Shown here: in pieces, positions 53,859 through 62,182 of the stretch | How the letters are laid out: every line of letters begins with the position of its first letter | Position numbering within the stretch: the first letter of the stretch is position 1 | Assembly: GCA_035507035.1 (NCBI GenBank) | Contig: DATJOJ010000061.1 | Span: 178,527-242,526 of the forward strand | From: DATJOJ01 sp035507035 | GTDB lineage: Bacteria > Acidobacteriota > Terriglobia > Terriglobales > Acidobacteriaceae | Reading direction: 5' to 3' | DNA length: 64,000 bases | Notes under the pieces: model-generated | Told to the model about the DNA's origin: nothing | Databases searched by the model: none | Seen by the model: only the letters and a program-made list of their open reading frames with translations | Program-made: the position numbers and the translations under genes

Positions 53859-54997
53859 TACCCTACTTTTCTAGCGGAGGAAGAGTGGGTTGTTTCGAGC
53901 CCGACCTCCGTCTCGTCCATAATGAAATCAACCACTGCCTTCAAGTCGCCGGTTTTCTCAAAAACCCGCAATTGCCGGTCGGCGCCGGTTCCCGTATCCA
54001 GAATTTCGCGTATGTAATTCAGTTCTTCCCGTGAATCGAGTTCGTCGACCACATCATCCACAAAGTCCAGATATTCATTCACCAGATCGCGCGCCGGAAC
54101 CTCGGTCTGTTTTCCGAAATCGATCAGCTTGCCATTGATTCCGTACCGCGCCGCCCGCCACTTATTTTCCATCAGCAGAGCGCGCCGATATAGCCGGAAA
54201 CCCTGGTTGGCCGCATACAGCTTGTAAAGCTTAGCTATCGTCGCTTGGATGAGCGCAGCCAGGGCAATGGTTTCATCCACCCGCATGGGAATATCGCACA
54301 CTCGAAATTCGAGGGTGTTAAAAAACGGGTGCGGCCGGATGTCCCACCAGATTTTCTTCGCGTTATCGATGCAGTTGGTTTTAATCAGCAGCTTGATGAA
54401 ATTTTCATATTCGCCCCAGCTGGGGAAATAATCGGGAATATTCGTGCGCGGAAACTTATCAAAAACTTTGCAGCGATACGATTTCAATCCCGTATTCATT
54501 CCTAGCCAGAATGGCGAATTCGTTGAGAGTGCCAAAATATGTGGCAGAAAATAGCGGGCGTGATTCATCAAGTGAATCGCCGTCTCGCGATCCTCGACGC
54601 CCACGTGTACATGCAGCCCGAATATTAGGTTGGCCCGTGCCACCAGTTGCATATCTTCGACAATATTCTTGTAGCGATCGTCGGGAGTTATGTCTTGTAC
54701 GCGCCAATCGGCAAAGGGGTGTGTCGCGGCCGAGGCCAATCGCAGGCCATGTTCCTTCGCCAGCTTGATCATGTCACGGCGCAGCTGAATAACCTCGGCT
54801 TTCGCTTCTTTTATACTGCTGCAAACCGACGTCCCCACTTCCACGACCGCCTGATGCAGCTCCGCCTTGACCCTCTCCTGCAGCAGCAGCTTTCCTTGCT
54901 CGATCATTTCCGTGTGGATGTGCGAGCGCAGATCGCGGGTGACCGGATCGACCGTCTGATACTCCTCTTCGATCCCGATGGTAAAGGTGGGCGGCAT
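53858..54997 (-). CDS. GCS2/YbdK-type carboxylate-amine ligase
   Basis: A 379-residue member of the glutamate-cysteine ligase 2 family, which uses ATP to make an amide from a carboxylate (often Glu) and an amine. TIGIEEEYQTVD (about 6-17) gives the Glu-rich metal motif. GLHVHVGVEDRE (about 127-138) and EFRVCDIPMRVDET (about 250) are family signatures. I start at ATG 54997 (MPPTFTIGIEEE), which fits family ends; the longer frame adds an unlikely N-terminus. Its substrates are unknown. The aminopeptidase gene overlaps it and an ATP-grasp ligase precedes it. Confidence 0.85.
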   Translation of the reverse strand: MPPTFTIGIEEEYQTVDPVTRDLRSHIHTEMIEQGKLLLQERVKAELHQAVVEVGTSVCSSIKEAKAEVIQLRRDMIKLAKEHGLRLASAATHPFADWRVQDITPDDRYKNIVEDMQLVARANLIFGLHVHVGVEDRETAIHLMNHARYFLPHILALSTNSPFWLGMNTGLKSYRCKVFDKFPRTNIPDYFPSWGEYENFIKLLIKTNCIDNAKKIWWDIRPHPFFNTLEFRVCDIPMRVDETIALAALIQATIAKLYKLYAANQGFRLYRRALLMENKWRAARYGINGKLIDFGKQTEVPARDLVNEYLDFVDDVVDELDSREELNYIREILDTGTGADRQLRVFEKTGDLKAVVDFIMDETEVGLETTHSSSARKVG

Positions 54998-55129
54998 ATA
55001 TGGGGCGAAAGCCGCAGTTAGTCCTGCGCGGCCTAAGCAATCGTGCGGAGAACAGTATAGCAACCGGCGAGACGAAAGATAACTACTGTTCCGATGCCAG
55101 AAATGGAGCCGAACGACCCTAGGGAGTGG

Positions 55130-56110
55130 CTAAGATCCTTTTTTCACAGCCGCTTTTGGCAGCGGACTCGGCACCGGTCCCGTCAGAAACGATGCCCACC
55201 GCAGCTCCTGCGCCGGGTTCTCGTCGCTTTGCGCCTTGGTGACCGCCATTTCGGCGACCGCATTCACGATCCAATCAAAATTCTCTCGGCCGACCGAATT
55301 CACATCCGCATCGGGCGCCGGATTCATGAAATCGATAGCATAGGGCACGCCGCCTTCCACCGCGAACTCCACTGTATTCAAGTCGTATCCCAAAGCCCGG
55401 CACAGCGTCTGCGCGTCTTTCACAATGCGCTCGTGCAATTTTGCGCTCGAGGGCGGCGGATTACCTTTCACATAGCGCTCATGGAATGGCGCTTTCGGAT
55501 CGTACTTCATCACATGCACCTTGTCCTGCCCCACGACGTAGCAGCGGTAATACTCTTCGAACTCGACCCCGTGCTGCAATGTCATGCATAAGTCGCCGGT
55601 CTGGTTGTAGTGATGAAAAAATTCCTCCGGCGAATGGACCTTGTAAACATGTTTCCAGCCGCCACCCGCGTAGGGCTTGAGGAAAGCAGGGAAGCCGACG
55701 TAATGAAAAATTTCATCCCAGTTCAGCGGATAAATCAGGTTCCGCATCGATTGGTCGGTCGTGCCCTCTGGATGCTTGTTATGCGGCAGGATCACGGTCG
55801 GCGGAATCGCTACCCCGAGCTTCGTCGCCAGCGCATAGTTGAAAAACTTGTCGTCCGCCGTCCACCAGAAAGGATTATTGACCACGACCGTCCCGTGTAG
55901 CGCCGCATTCTTCAAATAGGCGCGATAGAAAGGGATGTCCTGCGAGATGCGATCGATGATGACAGCGTACTCTTTGGGCTGATCCATTCGGATTCCACCC
56001 ATCTTGACAAATTCGGCGGTAACTCCGTCGACCTTCATGCCATTGATTTTCTCAACCACGGCCGGCGGGAAAGTATTTTCCATCCCAAAAAGAATGCCAA
56101 TCTTCTTCAT
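55130..56110 (-). CDS. ATP-grasp carboxylate-amine ligase
   Basis: A 326-residue ATP-grasp protein. FLKPYAGGGWKHVYKV (about 145-160) is the Lys-containing, Gly-rich ATP loop; GVEFEEYYRCYVVGQDKV carries the next strands; VEFAVEGGVPYAIDFMNPAPD near 280 has the metal-binding Glu/Asp and Asn of the family. It should form an amide or peptide bond through an acyl phosphate. It begins 43 bases after the esterase gene on the same strand. It is likely to act in sequence with the GCS2-type ligase. Confidence 0.82.
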   Translation of the reverse strand: MKKIGILFGMENTFPPAVVEKINGMKVDGVTAEFVKMGGIRMDQPKEYAVIIDRISQDIPFYRAYLKNAALHGTVVVNNPFWWTADDKFFNYALATKLGVAIPPTVILPHNKHPEGTTDQSMRNLIYPLNWDEIFHYVGFPAFLKPYAGGGWKHVYKVHSPEEFFHHYNQTGDLCMTLQHGVEFEEYYRCYVVGQDKVHVMKYDPKAPFHERYVKGNPPPSSAKLHERIVKDAQTLCRALGYDLNTVEFAVEGGVPYAIDFMNPAPDADVNSVGRENFDWIVNAVAEMAVTKAQSDENPAQELRWASFLTGPVPSPLPKAAVKKGS

Positions 56111-56153
56111 AAACTCACTCCAAAGTTAACCCTCTTCGCCAACGACGAACCGC

Positions 56154-56867
56154 TCAATAGAAATATTTTCCCGCCATCCTCTGCCACAACGGCCAGTCAT
56201 GCTGCGAGTGATCGTTCCACACATCCAGCCAGTGTGGCACGGCTTTGCCGTTCAACTTCGCCGACAGCTTTACGTTCTCGTCCAGGCACATGTCCCAGTC
56301 CGCCGACCCCAACACAATTTTCATCTGCCGGTAGCGGCTCAGAAACCAATCGTCACTCATCTGCGGCAAGAAATCCTGCGGGGAGTTGAAGTAACAATCA
56401 TCATCGTAATAGCCGTCGAGAAACTGATGGATATCAAACGCCCCGCTCATGCTGATGCAGTGCGTCACCACGTCCGGATGCTTAAGCGCAAAATTCACCG
56501 CATGATATCCACCGAAACTACAGCCTGTCACCGCCAGTTGAGGCGTCGGATTCTTCCACCGTACAAACGGCAAGAACTCATGCAAAATATAGCGCTCATA
56601 CTGCAAATGCCGCATCACCCGCACTCGCGGGTGTACGCCCTTGTTGTACCAACTCTCCAGGTCGACTGCGTCCGGGCAAAACACCTGCAGTTCGCCTGCC
56701 TCGATCTTTCCCCACAGCACGCCAATCATCCCGCCATCTTCGTACTCGAAGAACCGCCCCATAGAAGTCGGGAAAACTACGAGCGGCGCTCCGCTATGCC
56801 CGAACACGAGTGCTTCCATGTCGCGGTTTAACTCCCGGCTGTATCCTTTGTGATATTCACGGTTCAT
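56154..56867 (-). CDS. Alpha/beta-hydrolase esterase (COG4947-like)
   Basis: A 237-residue cytoplasmic esterase. The nucleophile elbow is GCSFGGYH (Ser about 117), the Asp is likely in GSADWDM, and the His in HSQHDWPLW near 220 completes the triad. No signal peptide is present. The family has been called putative esterase and is often beside ATP-grasp genes (from memory, not searched). It is the first gene of the five-gene minus-strand set, so it may release or shape the final product. Confidence 0.8.
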   Translation of the reverse strand: MNREYHKGYSRELNRDMEALVFGHSGAPLVVFPTSMGRFFEYEDGGMIGVLWGKIEAGELQVFCPDAVDLESWYNKGVHPRVRVMRHLQYERYILHEFLPFVRWKNPTPQLAVTGCSFGGYHAVNFALKHPDVVTHCISMSGAFDIHQFLDGYYDDDCYFNSPQDFLPQMSDDWFLSRYRQMKIVLGSADWDMCLDENVKLSAKLNGKAVPHWLDVWNDHSQHDWPLWQRMAGKYFY

Positions 56868-57050
56868 TTTTTGAATTTTAAAGGCCGAAGTATCTTACCT
56901 GACCATGAGCCATTTAGCCTACTGAAACGCTTCCTGGGCGCCCTCCGCGCTCGTCACGTGAGCCCTGCGTTCTCAGCGATGAAAGCGGTTGTTCCCTTTG
57001 CGCTCGCGGCAAAAACTTTTAAGGCAGAATCCGCTGGACTTGAACTGACC

Positions 57051-57071
57051 GAACGCTGACTGCTGAGTGCT
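57051..57071. repeat. Short heptamer array overlapping a stop codon
   Basis: Read on the minus strand: AGCACTC, AGCAGTC, AGCGTTC, three in-phase units of the same RGCNNTY type as at 16062. The first overlaps the stop codon of the amidohydrolase gene, as the first array overlaps the desulfurase stop. Confidence 0.5.
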
Positions 57072-58362
57072 ATTTTCTATAAACCACCCCACCCTTCATC
57101 ACGAACTTAACGTCTTCTACCACGCTAATATCCTGCAACGGATCGCCGGGCACGGCTACAACGTCTGCCAAGTACCCTGCCTTCAGCTTGCCAATCTGTC
57201 CCTTCCACCCGAGCAGTCTCGCTCCATTGATCAAGTCGGCTTGCAGGGCCGCGATCGGCGTCATCCCATATTTCACCATCAGCACCAGTTCGCGTGCCTG
57301 GGTGCCGTGCGGGAACGGCCCCACATCCGATCCAACCGCCATCGGCACGCCGGCCGCCAGTTGTTTGCCAAAATCTTTGATCTTCAAATCGAGCATTTGA
57401 TGCTCGCGCGCCGCCTGTGCCGGCGACGCCGCGTGATCGGCGAAATACTCGAAGATTGTGAACGTTGGCACGGCGAAAATCCCCTTGTCGCGCATCAATC
57501 GCATAGTTTCGTCACCCAAGGAATTTGCGTGATCAATCGAAGCCACGCCCGCCTGCGCTGCAAACAGCGTACCCGGTTCGCCGGTCGCGTGGACGGCAAC
57601 TTTTCTTCCTGTGCGCGCTGCTTCCTGCACCGCGGCGGCCAGTTCCGCCTCGCTGTACTGATAGATCGTGGCCGCTTTCCCGTCACGAATCGTATCCGGG
57701 CCGGTTTCATAAACCTTGATGAAATCCGCTCCCTCTTTCACCTGCTCGCGGATGACTTCCACCAGTTCGTCCGCGTTGTTGGCATACGTCGCATTCGAGA
57801 GCACGTGCTGAGCCGGATTGAAATGATTCGCATCCTCGTGGCCTCCGAGGATGTCGACTGCGTTGCCACTAATCCGCATCCGCGGCCCCGGCACCAGCCC
57901 TTCATCAATCGCATTGCGCACCGCGGTGTCCGCGGAACCCGCGCCTTCGGTTCCCATGTCACGTTCAGCGGTGTAGCCCGCCATCAAGTCGTCTCGAGCC
58001 TGCAGCAACGCGGTGATGGTGCGTTGTGGCACCGATTCTTCCACTGTCTGCAGATCTTCTGCGCCGGGATGCAAGAAGAGATGCACGTGCACATCGATCA
58101 AGCCGGGCATCAGCGTGCTGTCGCCCAGATCGATGACCTCGGTTTCAGGCGGGCGCTTGACGGACGAGCCGGCATCGACGATCTTTTCTCCCTCCACCAG
58201 CACTTCGCCGGGGCTCACGATCTTGCCGTTTTCAATATCCAGCAGGCGTGCGGCGTGCAGAACAATGGGATGCGTCGGTGCATTTGCAGCCTGACCCCAG
58301 GCAGTTGCAGCGAAGCCCAAACACGCGATTAAAAGCGCCGAAACATAACATTTTCTGTCCAT
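57070..58362 (-). CDS. Exported metal-dependent amidohydrolase
   Basis: A 430-residue amidohydrolase-superfamily protein of the imidazolonepropionase/Xaa-Pro-dipeptidase-like type. A signal peptide ends near TAWGQ (residue 24). The metal motif is GLIDVHVHLFLH (about 85-96); the bridging Lys is likely in DFIKVYETG; later His lie in VAVHATGEPG and ASIDHANS, and Asp in VGSDVGPF. It should hydrolyse an amide or cyclic amide in the periplasm. ATG 58362 is chosen for the signal peptide. The array at 57051-57071 overlaps its stop codon. Confidence 0.85.
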   Translation of the reverse strand: MDRKCYVSALLIACLGFAATAWGQAANAPTHPIVLHAARLLDIENGKIVSPGEVLVEGEKIVDAGSSVKRPPETEVIDLGDSTLMPGLIDVHVHLFLHPGAEDLQTVEESVPQRTITALLQARDDLMAGYTAERDMGTEGAGSADTAVRNAIDEGLVPGPRMRISGNAVDILGGHEDANHFNPAQHVLSNATYANNADELVEVIREQVKEGADFIKVYETGPDTIRDGKAATIYQYSEAELAAAVQEAARTGRKVAVHATGEPGTLFAAQAGVASIDHANSLGDETMRLMRDKGIFAVPTFTIFEYFADHAASPAQAAREHQMLDLKIKDFGKQLAAGVPMAVGSDVGPFPHGTQARELVLMVKYGMTPIAALQADLINGARLLGWKGQIGKLKAGYLADVVAVPGDPLQDISVVEDVKFVMKGGVVYRK

Positions 58363-58484
58363 GAGCCGCGATAGTAACACTTTGCCTCGCCCGGCGGAAC
58401 TTTCCCGCAACCGTCTGCGTAGCTTAGATCGACGGCGGTCGCAGCCGCACATGTGCAGTTAAAGCGCTCATCAAGGAGAGGCGT

Positions 58485-58838
58485 ATGGACGACAACCTGG
58501 TTGGTCTGGCAGCAGTGATTCTGATTTTCGGCATTCCCCCGGCGCTGATGTACACCTATTTCTGCGTGCGCAAGCTGCGCACCGAGGAGCGGCTTGCCGC
58601 TATTGCCCGTGGCGTCTCTGTACCCATGGCGCCCGAGCTTTCGCCGTCCGCGGTCTCGCGCCGGTCAGGCATTCTGCTGGTCACTGCGGCGCTCGGCTAC
58701 ATGATTACGTTTGCGCTGATTTCTCGCGTCGAGCCGGACGCCTGGATTGCCGGCGCCTTCGGCATCATCCCCTTCACCGTCGGCCTGGGATTTTTCCTGG
58801 ACGCGTTTCTGGTGCGGCGGGATCTGAAAAGCTTGTAA
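58485..58838 (+). CDS. Small membrane protein (DUF6249-like)
   Basis: A 117-residue inner-membrane protein with three likely helices (about 6-26, 62-82 and 88-108). The first loop is basic (VRKLRTEERLAAIARGV), a pattern I associate with DUF6249, but this is from memory. AAGGAGAGG lies shortly before the ATG. Function is unknown. It is divergent from the amidohydrolase gene. Confidence 0.65.
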   Translation: MDDNLVGLAAVILIFGIPPALMYTYFCVRKLRTEERLAAIARGVSVPMAPELSPSAVSRRSGILLVTAALGYMITFALISRVEPDAWIAGAFGIIPFTVGLGFFLDAFLVRRDLKSL

Positions 58839-59165
58839 GATGGTGTGCAGTTTCACTGGTGTCGGCCGCTCTCTGAAGTCATCCCGAGAGCAGCCGTTTT
58901 TCAGGCGGAGCAAGGGATCTCACAGCCCATTAGCTTGGCGTATATGAGGTCACCATTCGACTCGCCTCCTCACTTTGCTCCTTGGAGCCTCAGTGAGGCT
59001 CTCGGCCCGCTGGCGAAAAGCGCGGCACTTCGGGATGGCTCCATATGCTCCAAGCTGCAAAATCTTGCACTGCCGAAACCCTCCAAATGGGCTATGGCAT
59101 TGGCTTCGAAGCGTTGTAAAATGTTGTGACTCGCAGGACCTATCCCCCTCCTGAGTAACCGAATT
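58839..59165. other. Intergenic region with a TCATCCCGAG-type element
   Basis: About 327 bases with no gene. At 58878-58923, GTCATCCCGAG ... GGAGCAAGGGATCTCAC resembles the element at 33959-33993. Downstream (about 58970-59060) is a degenerate stretch with CACTTCGGGATGG, possibly an older copy. Confidence 0.45.
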
Positions 59166-61100
59166 ATGCAAGCCACCGTGAAATCGTCCTCCTCCGGTCT
59201 CATCGTCCTTCTCGCTCTCGCCAACTTCTGCCCGCTGCTCGCCGCTCAATGTCCGCATGCCGGCAGTAACGTAGGCTCGATTCCTTATCCGCCTGGAGGT
59301 CCCTATCAAGGCGTTTCTTTTCGCGTCTGGGCGCCGCACGCAACAGCGGTTAGCGTCAAGAGCCCCCAAACCGGTCAATCTGCTCCTCTGGCCGCGCAAG
59401 GCTCGACCGGCTATTGGTGCCGGGACATTCCTGGCGTCACGGTGAACGAGAGCTACAACTACATCATCACCACCCCCGGCTTTGGCACCGTTACCCGCCG
59501 CGATCCCAATGCGCGCCTCGTCACCCACGCAAAGAATGGCAGCGCCATTACCTACGATCCCGCTGCCTATAGATGGCAGGACCAGAATTTCACCCCGCCG
59601 CCGCTGAACAAACTCGTCATTTACGAAATGGACACCGGCACGTTCAACGCCACCAGTTCTTCGCCCGGGACGTTTCAGTCATCGATCGCCAAGCTCAGCG
59701 AGGTCAGTGGTCTCGGCTTCAACGCGGTCGAACTCCTGCCGGTCACGCAGTTCTATGGCGTCTACGGCAATCCCTATGGCCCAACCGACCAATATGCTGT
59801 CGATAACGATGAATACGGCGGGCCCGACGGCCTCAAAGCTTTCGTCGATGCCTGCCATCAGCAGGGAATTGCCGTGATTTTCGACGTCGTTCACAACCAC
59901 TGGGGACCGTATGAGCTCGCGACGGATGACTTCGACGGCTGGAATACCAACGCCTACCCCGGCGGCATTTATTTCTACGATCAGCTTGCATCGAATGGCG
60001 ATCCCTATGCGACTCCGTATGGGCCGCGGCCTGACTATTCCTACTCAACCGTCAGCGATTACATCTCCGGCCAAATTGCCATGTGGTTTAACGAGTACCA
60101 TGCCGACGGTTTGCGCTGGGATTCTGTATCGAATATTTACAACGCATGGGGCGGCGGCGTTGGCAATGACCCGAATACCGGCAAGCCCGGTGTTGCGCTG
60201 CCCGACGGCGTAGCGCTGCTAAAGAACGCAAACACAACCTGGCCGAATTCGTTCAAAATCGCCGAAGACCTTTCTTTCAGCAAGAGCCAATCTGCGGACA
60301 CGCAACCTATTTCGAGCGGCGGCCTGGGATTCGACTCGCAGTGGAACGCGACTCTTTCCTATTATGTCCGCAAAGATTTTCCGCTGAGCACGCCGATCAA
60401 ATTAGCCGACGTCGTTTCCGGCATGACTTCTACGTTCAACAATGTTTATCTGCAAAGCGTGGCGTATATCGAGTCGCACAACGAACTCGGCACCAAGAAT
60501 TCTCGTTTGTATCAACTCGTCGATCCGCAGGATCCCACCAGCCGCACGGCGCGCAAGAAGGCAACTTTAGGCGCGGCCATCTTGTATACGTCGCCTGAGG
60601 TCCCCATGCTGTTTCAGGGCGACGAATTTCTCGATCCCAGTTATCAAGACAATCGCACGCCCCTGAATTGGAATAACGCCCTGACCTGGGCGGGGATTCG
60701 CGAGCTCTACAGCAATTTGGTTAGCCTGCGAACCAATGCGGCCAATACTTCGCCCGGCCTCAGCGATTCCGCGCTAAATCTCTATCAGCAAGATAAAACT
60801 AACGACGTGCTTGTTTATGATCGTTACAACTCTACTCAGCCCGGCGCCGACGACGTGATCGTGGTTGCCAATCTAAGTTCCACCGTCTTCAGCAACGGAT
60901 ACGAAATTGGCCTGCCCTACGCCGGCACATGGCAAGTTCTCTTTAACAGCGATAGCACCACGTATAGCAGCGATTTCGGAAATGTCGGACCCGCCGCCGG
61001 CACCACAATTACCTCGATCAATACTCCCTACGGCGGCCAGCCTTACAGCGCAACCATCGCGATCGGCGACTTCTCGACCATCATCTTGAGCCAGAAGTAA
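59166..61100 (+). CDS. Secreted GH13 alpha-amylase-family protein with altered catalytic site
   Basis: A 644-residue exported protein. The signal peptide ends near LLAAQ (residue 27). A CBM48-like domain (about 40-140) has VSFRVWAPHATAVSVKS. The GH13 barrel follows: DVVHNHWGP (about 238-246) is region I, GLRWDSVSN holds the nucleophile Asp 319, and IAEDLS holds the acid/base Glu 367. Region IV reads ESHNEL: His 438 is present but the usual Asp is Asn 439. The order resembles branching enzymes and trehalohydrolases. The Asn change makes normal hydrolysis doubtful. No ribosome site is clear at ATG 59166. Confidence 0.88.
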   Translation: MQATVKSSSSGLIVLLALANFCPLLAAQCPHAGSNVGSIPYPPGGPYQGVSFRVWAPHATAVSVKSPQTGQSAPLAAQGSTGYWCRDIPGVTVNESYNYIITTPGFGTVTRRDPNARLVTHAKNGSAITYDPAAYRWQDQNFTPPPLNKLVIYEMDTGTFNATSSSPGTFQSSIAKLSEVSGLGFNAVELLPVTQFYGVYGNPYGPTDQYAVDNDEYGGPDGLKAFVDACHQQGIAVIFDVVHNHWGPYELATDDFDGWNTNAYPGGIYFYDQLASNGDPYATPYGPRPDYSYSTVSDYISGQIAMWFNEYHADGLRWDSVSNIYNAWGGGVGNDPNTGKPGVALPDGVALLKNANTTWPNSFKIAEDLSFSKSQSADTQPISSGGLGFDSQWNATLSYYVRKDFPLSTPIKLADVVSGMTSTFNNVYLQSVAYIESHNELGTKNSRLYQLVDPQDPTSRTARKKATLGAAILYTSPEVPMLFQGDEFLDPSYQDNRTPLNWNNALTWAGIRELYSNLVSLRTNAANTSPGLSDSALNLYQQDKTNDVLVYDRYNSTQPGADDVIVVANLSSTVFSNGYEIGLPYAGTWQVLFNSDSTTYSSDFGNVGPAAGTTITSINTPYGGQPYSATIAIGDFSTIILSQK

Positions 61101-61255
61101 GCGGCCAGAGGCCACCGCCATAATTCCGTCTGATAGCGGCCATAAATACTTTCAATTTCCGAAAACTCACCCGCGCAGGTACCGTACAACTACGATTTGT
61201 GAACTCCACAAGATCCAACGGGGACTTGGACCGAATCCAAGAAGAGAGGTTGAAG

Positions 61256-61456
61256 ATGAAAACGTCACGCCAACTTGCCAACCATGACCAGATCGATCGC
61301 CTGCGCCGGCAAATCCATCTCGAGGAGGACACCGGCAAACTGCGCGCCTTAGTCTCGCGGCTGCAGACCGCGCTGGATGAGAAACAGCAGGGAACTGCGC
61401 CGAAGATCCGCGCACAAAGGGCCGAGAACCCGTTCGATGCCGTGATCGTGGGATAG
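61256..61456 (+). CDS. Small helical protein of unknown function
   Basis: A 66-residue charged protein (MKTSRQLANHDQ...). A single predicted long helix with heptad-like Leu/Arg/Glu pattern (IDRLRRQIHLEEDTGKLRALV) suggests a short coiled coil. GAGAGG lies about eight bases before ATG 61256; the longer frame to 61199 has no ribosome site. A terminator follows nine bases after the stop. Confidence 0.55.
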   Translation: MKTSRQLANHDQIDRLRRQIHLEEDTGKLRALVSRLQTALDEKQQGTAPKIRAQRAENPFDAVIVG

Positions 61457-61464
61457 AACAAAAA

Positions 61465-61495
61465 GGCCGCCCGGAAATCCGGACGGCCAAGTTTT
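61465..61495 (+). terminator. Rho-independent terminator
   Basis: Stem GGCCG-C-CCGG (61465-61474) with CCGG-A-CGGCC (61479-61488), one mismatch, AAAT loop, then AAGTTTTT. It ends the small helical-protein transcript. Confidence 0.85.
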
Positions 61496-61509
61496 TACTC
61501 ACCGAATTC

Positions 61510-61803
61510 TCACTGGCAAGTTGTGAAATTGAAGGAATTCATGTCGGTGTTGAACGCGAAATTGCCGGTTGTCTTGTAGTACTCCTGGCTGTACCAGAAG
61601 GTACAGTCATCGCTACGGTCGATTGCCATGCTGCTGTAATCGCCGCCCAACGGTGAATACAGCGTGTGGATGCTCTTGGGTGCCATGATCACCGTACCTG
61701 TGGTCTTGTTGTACACGGCAAAGGTGATGTTGACCGTTTCCAATACATGGCTTCCGCCCACGCGGAACAAAGCCGCCGTCCTCGGAATCAGTGATGCCAT
61801 CAA
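61510..61803 (-). pseudogene. Internally deleted remnant of a large secreted protein
   Basis: A 97-codon open frame whose two halves look like opposite ends of a larger family. The first half, GGSHVLETVNITFAVYNKTTG then APKSIHTLYS, resembles an N-terminal part; the last half, GDYSSMAIDRSDDCTFWYSQEY then a C-terminal NFTTCQ, resembles a C-terminus. The join is near LYSPLGGDYSS. This reading comes from memory of acidobacterial secreted proteins of several hundred residues, so it is an inference. No signal peptide is present. The short product probably has no function. Confidence 0.5.
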
Positions 61804-62182
61804 AGCTCAGCTAGTTCGTCGTCTTCACCTAAGCGTGTCTGACGCGTTGATCCCGCTGGCTTCTTTGAGTTACCGCGGTAGCATGCAAGCGCGATTTCGG
61901 ACACAGATTCCATGTTCCTCGGGGTAACGTAACCACCCGGGCGATGACCCTCGCCCGATGCATGACCTGCGGGTTACGCGGCTGAAAATACCGCACTTCA
62001 AGCGTCTTATCCCGTAGTACACGTACCCGTTCCCGTCGTTCTCTGCCCGTTTTCGCTCTAACCCGTGCGCTTCAGGTACCTGTAAACGGTTACGTAGCCA
62101 TGCCAGTCTTGCCCTGTCGACCTCGAAAAGCCGCGTCTGGCTTGCCAAGGCGACGACCTGACATCAACTGGGAAAAACATTA
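61804..62182. other. Intergenic region with nested stems before the lipoprotein gene
   Basis: About 380 bases with no supported gene. CGTAACC (61928-61934) can pair with GGTTACG (61972-61978), enclosing CGGGCGA (61938-61944) with TCGCCCG (61951-61957). GCGG and CCGC (61978-61994) can form a further short stem. It might be a structured leader for the lipoprotein gene, or chance pairing in GC-rich DNA. Confidence 0.35.

Noticed and set aside
57067..58332. A 421-codon frame on the plus strand
   Set aside because: It lies opposite the amidohydrolase gene and reads as a His/Arg-rich shadow with no signal or motif.
61870..62148. A 92-codon frame on the minus strand in the gap before the lipoprotein
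   Set aside because: No ribosome site, no family, and Arg-rich composition typical of chance frames in GC-rich DNA.
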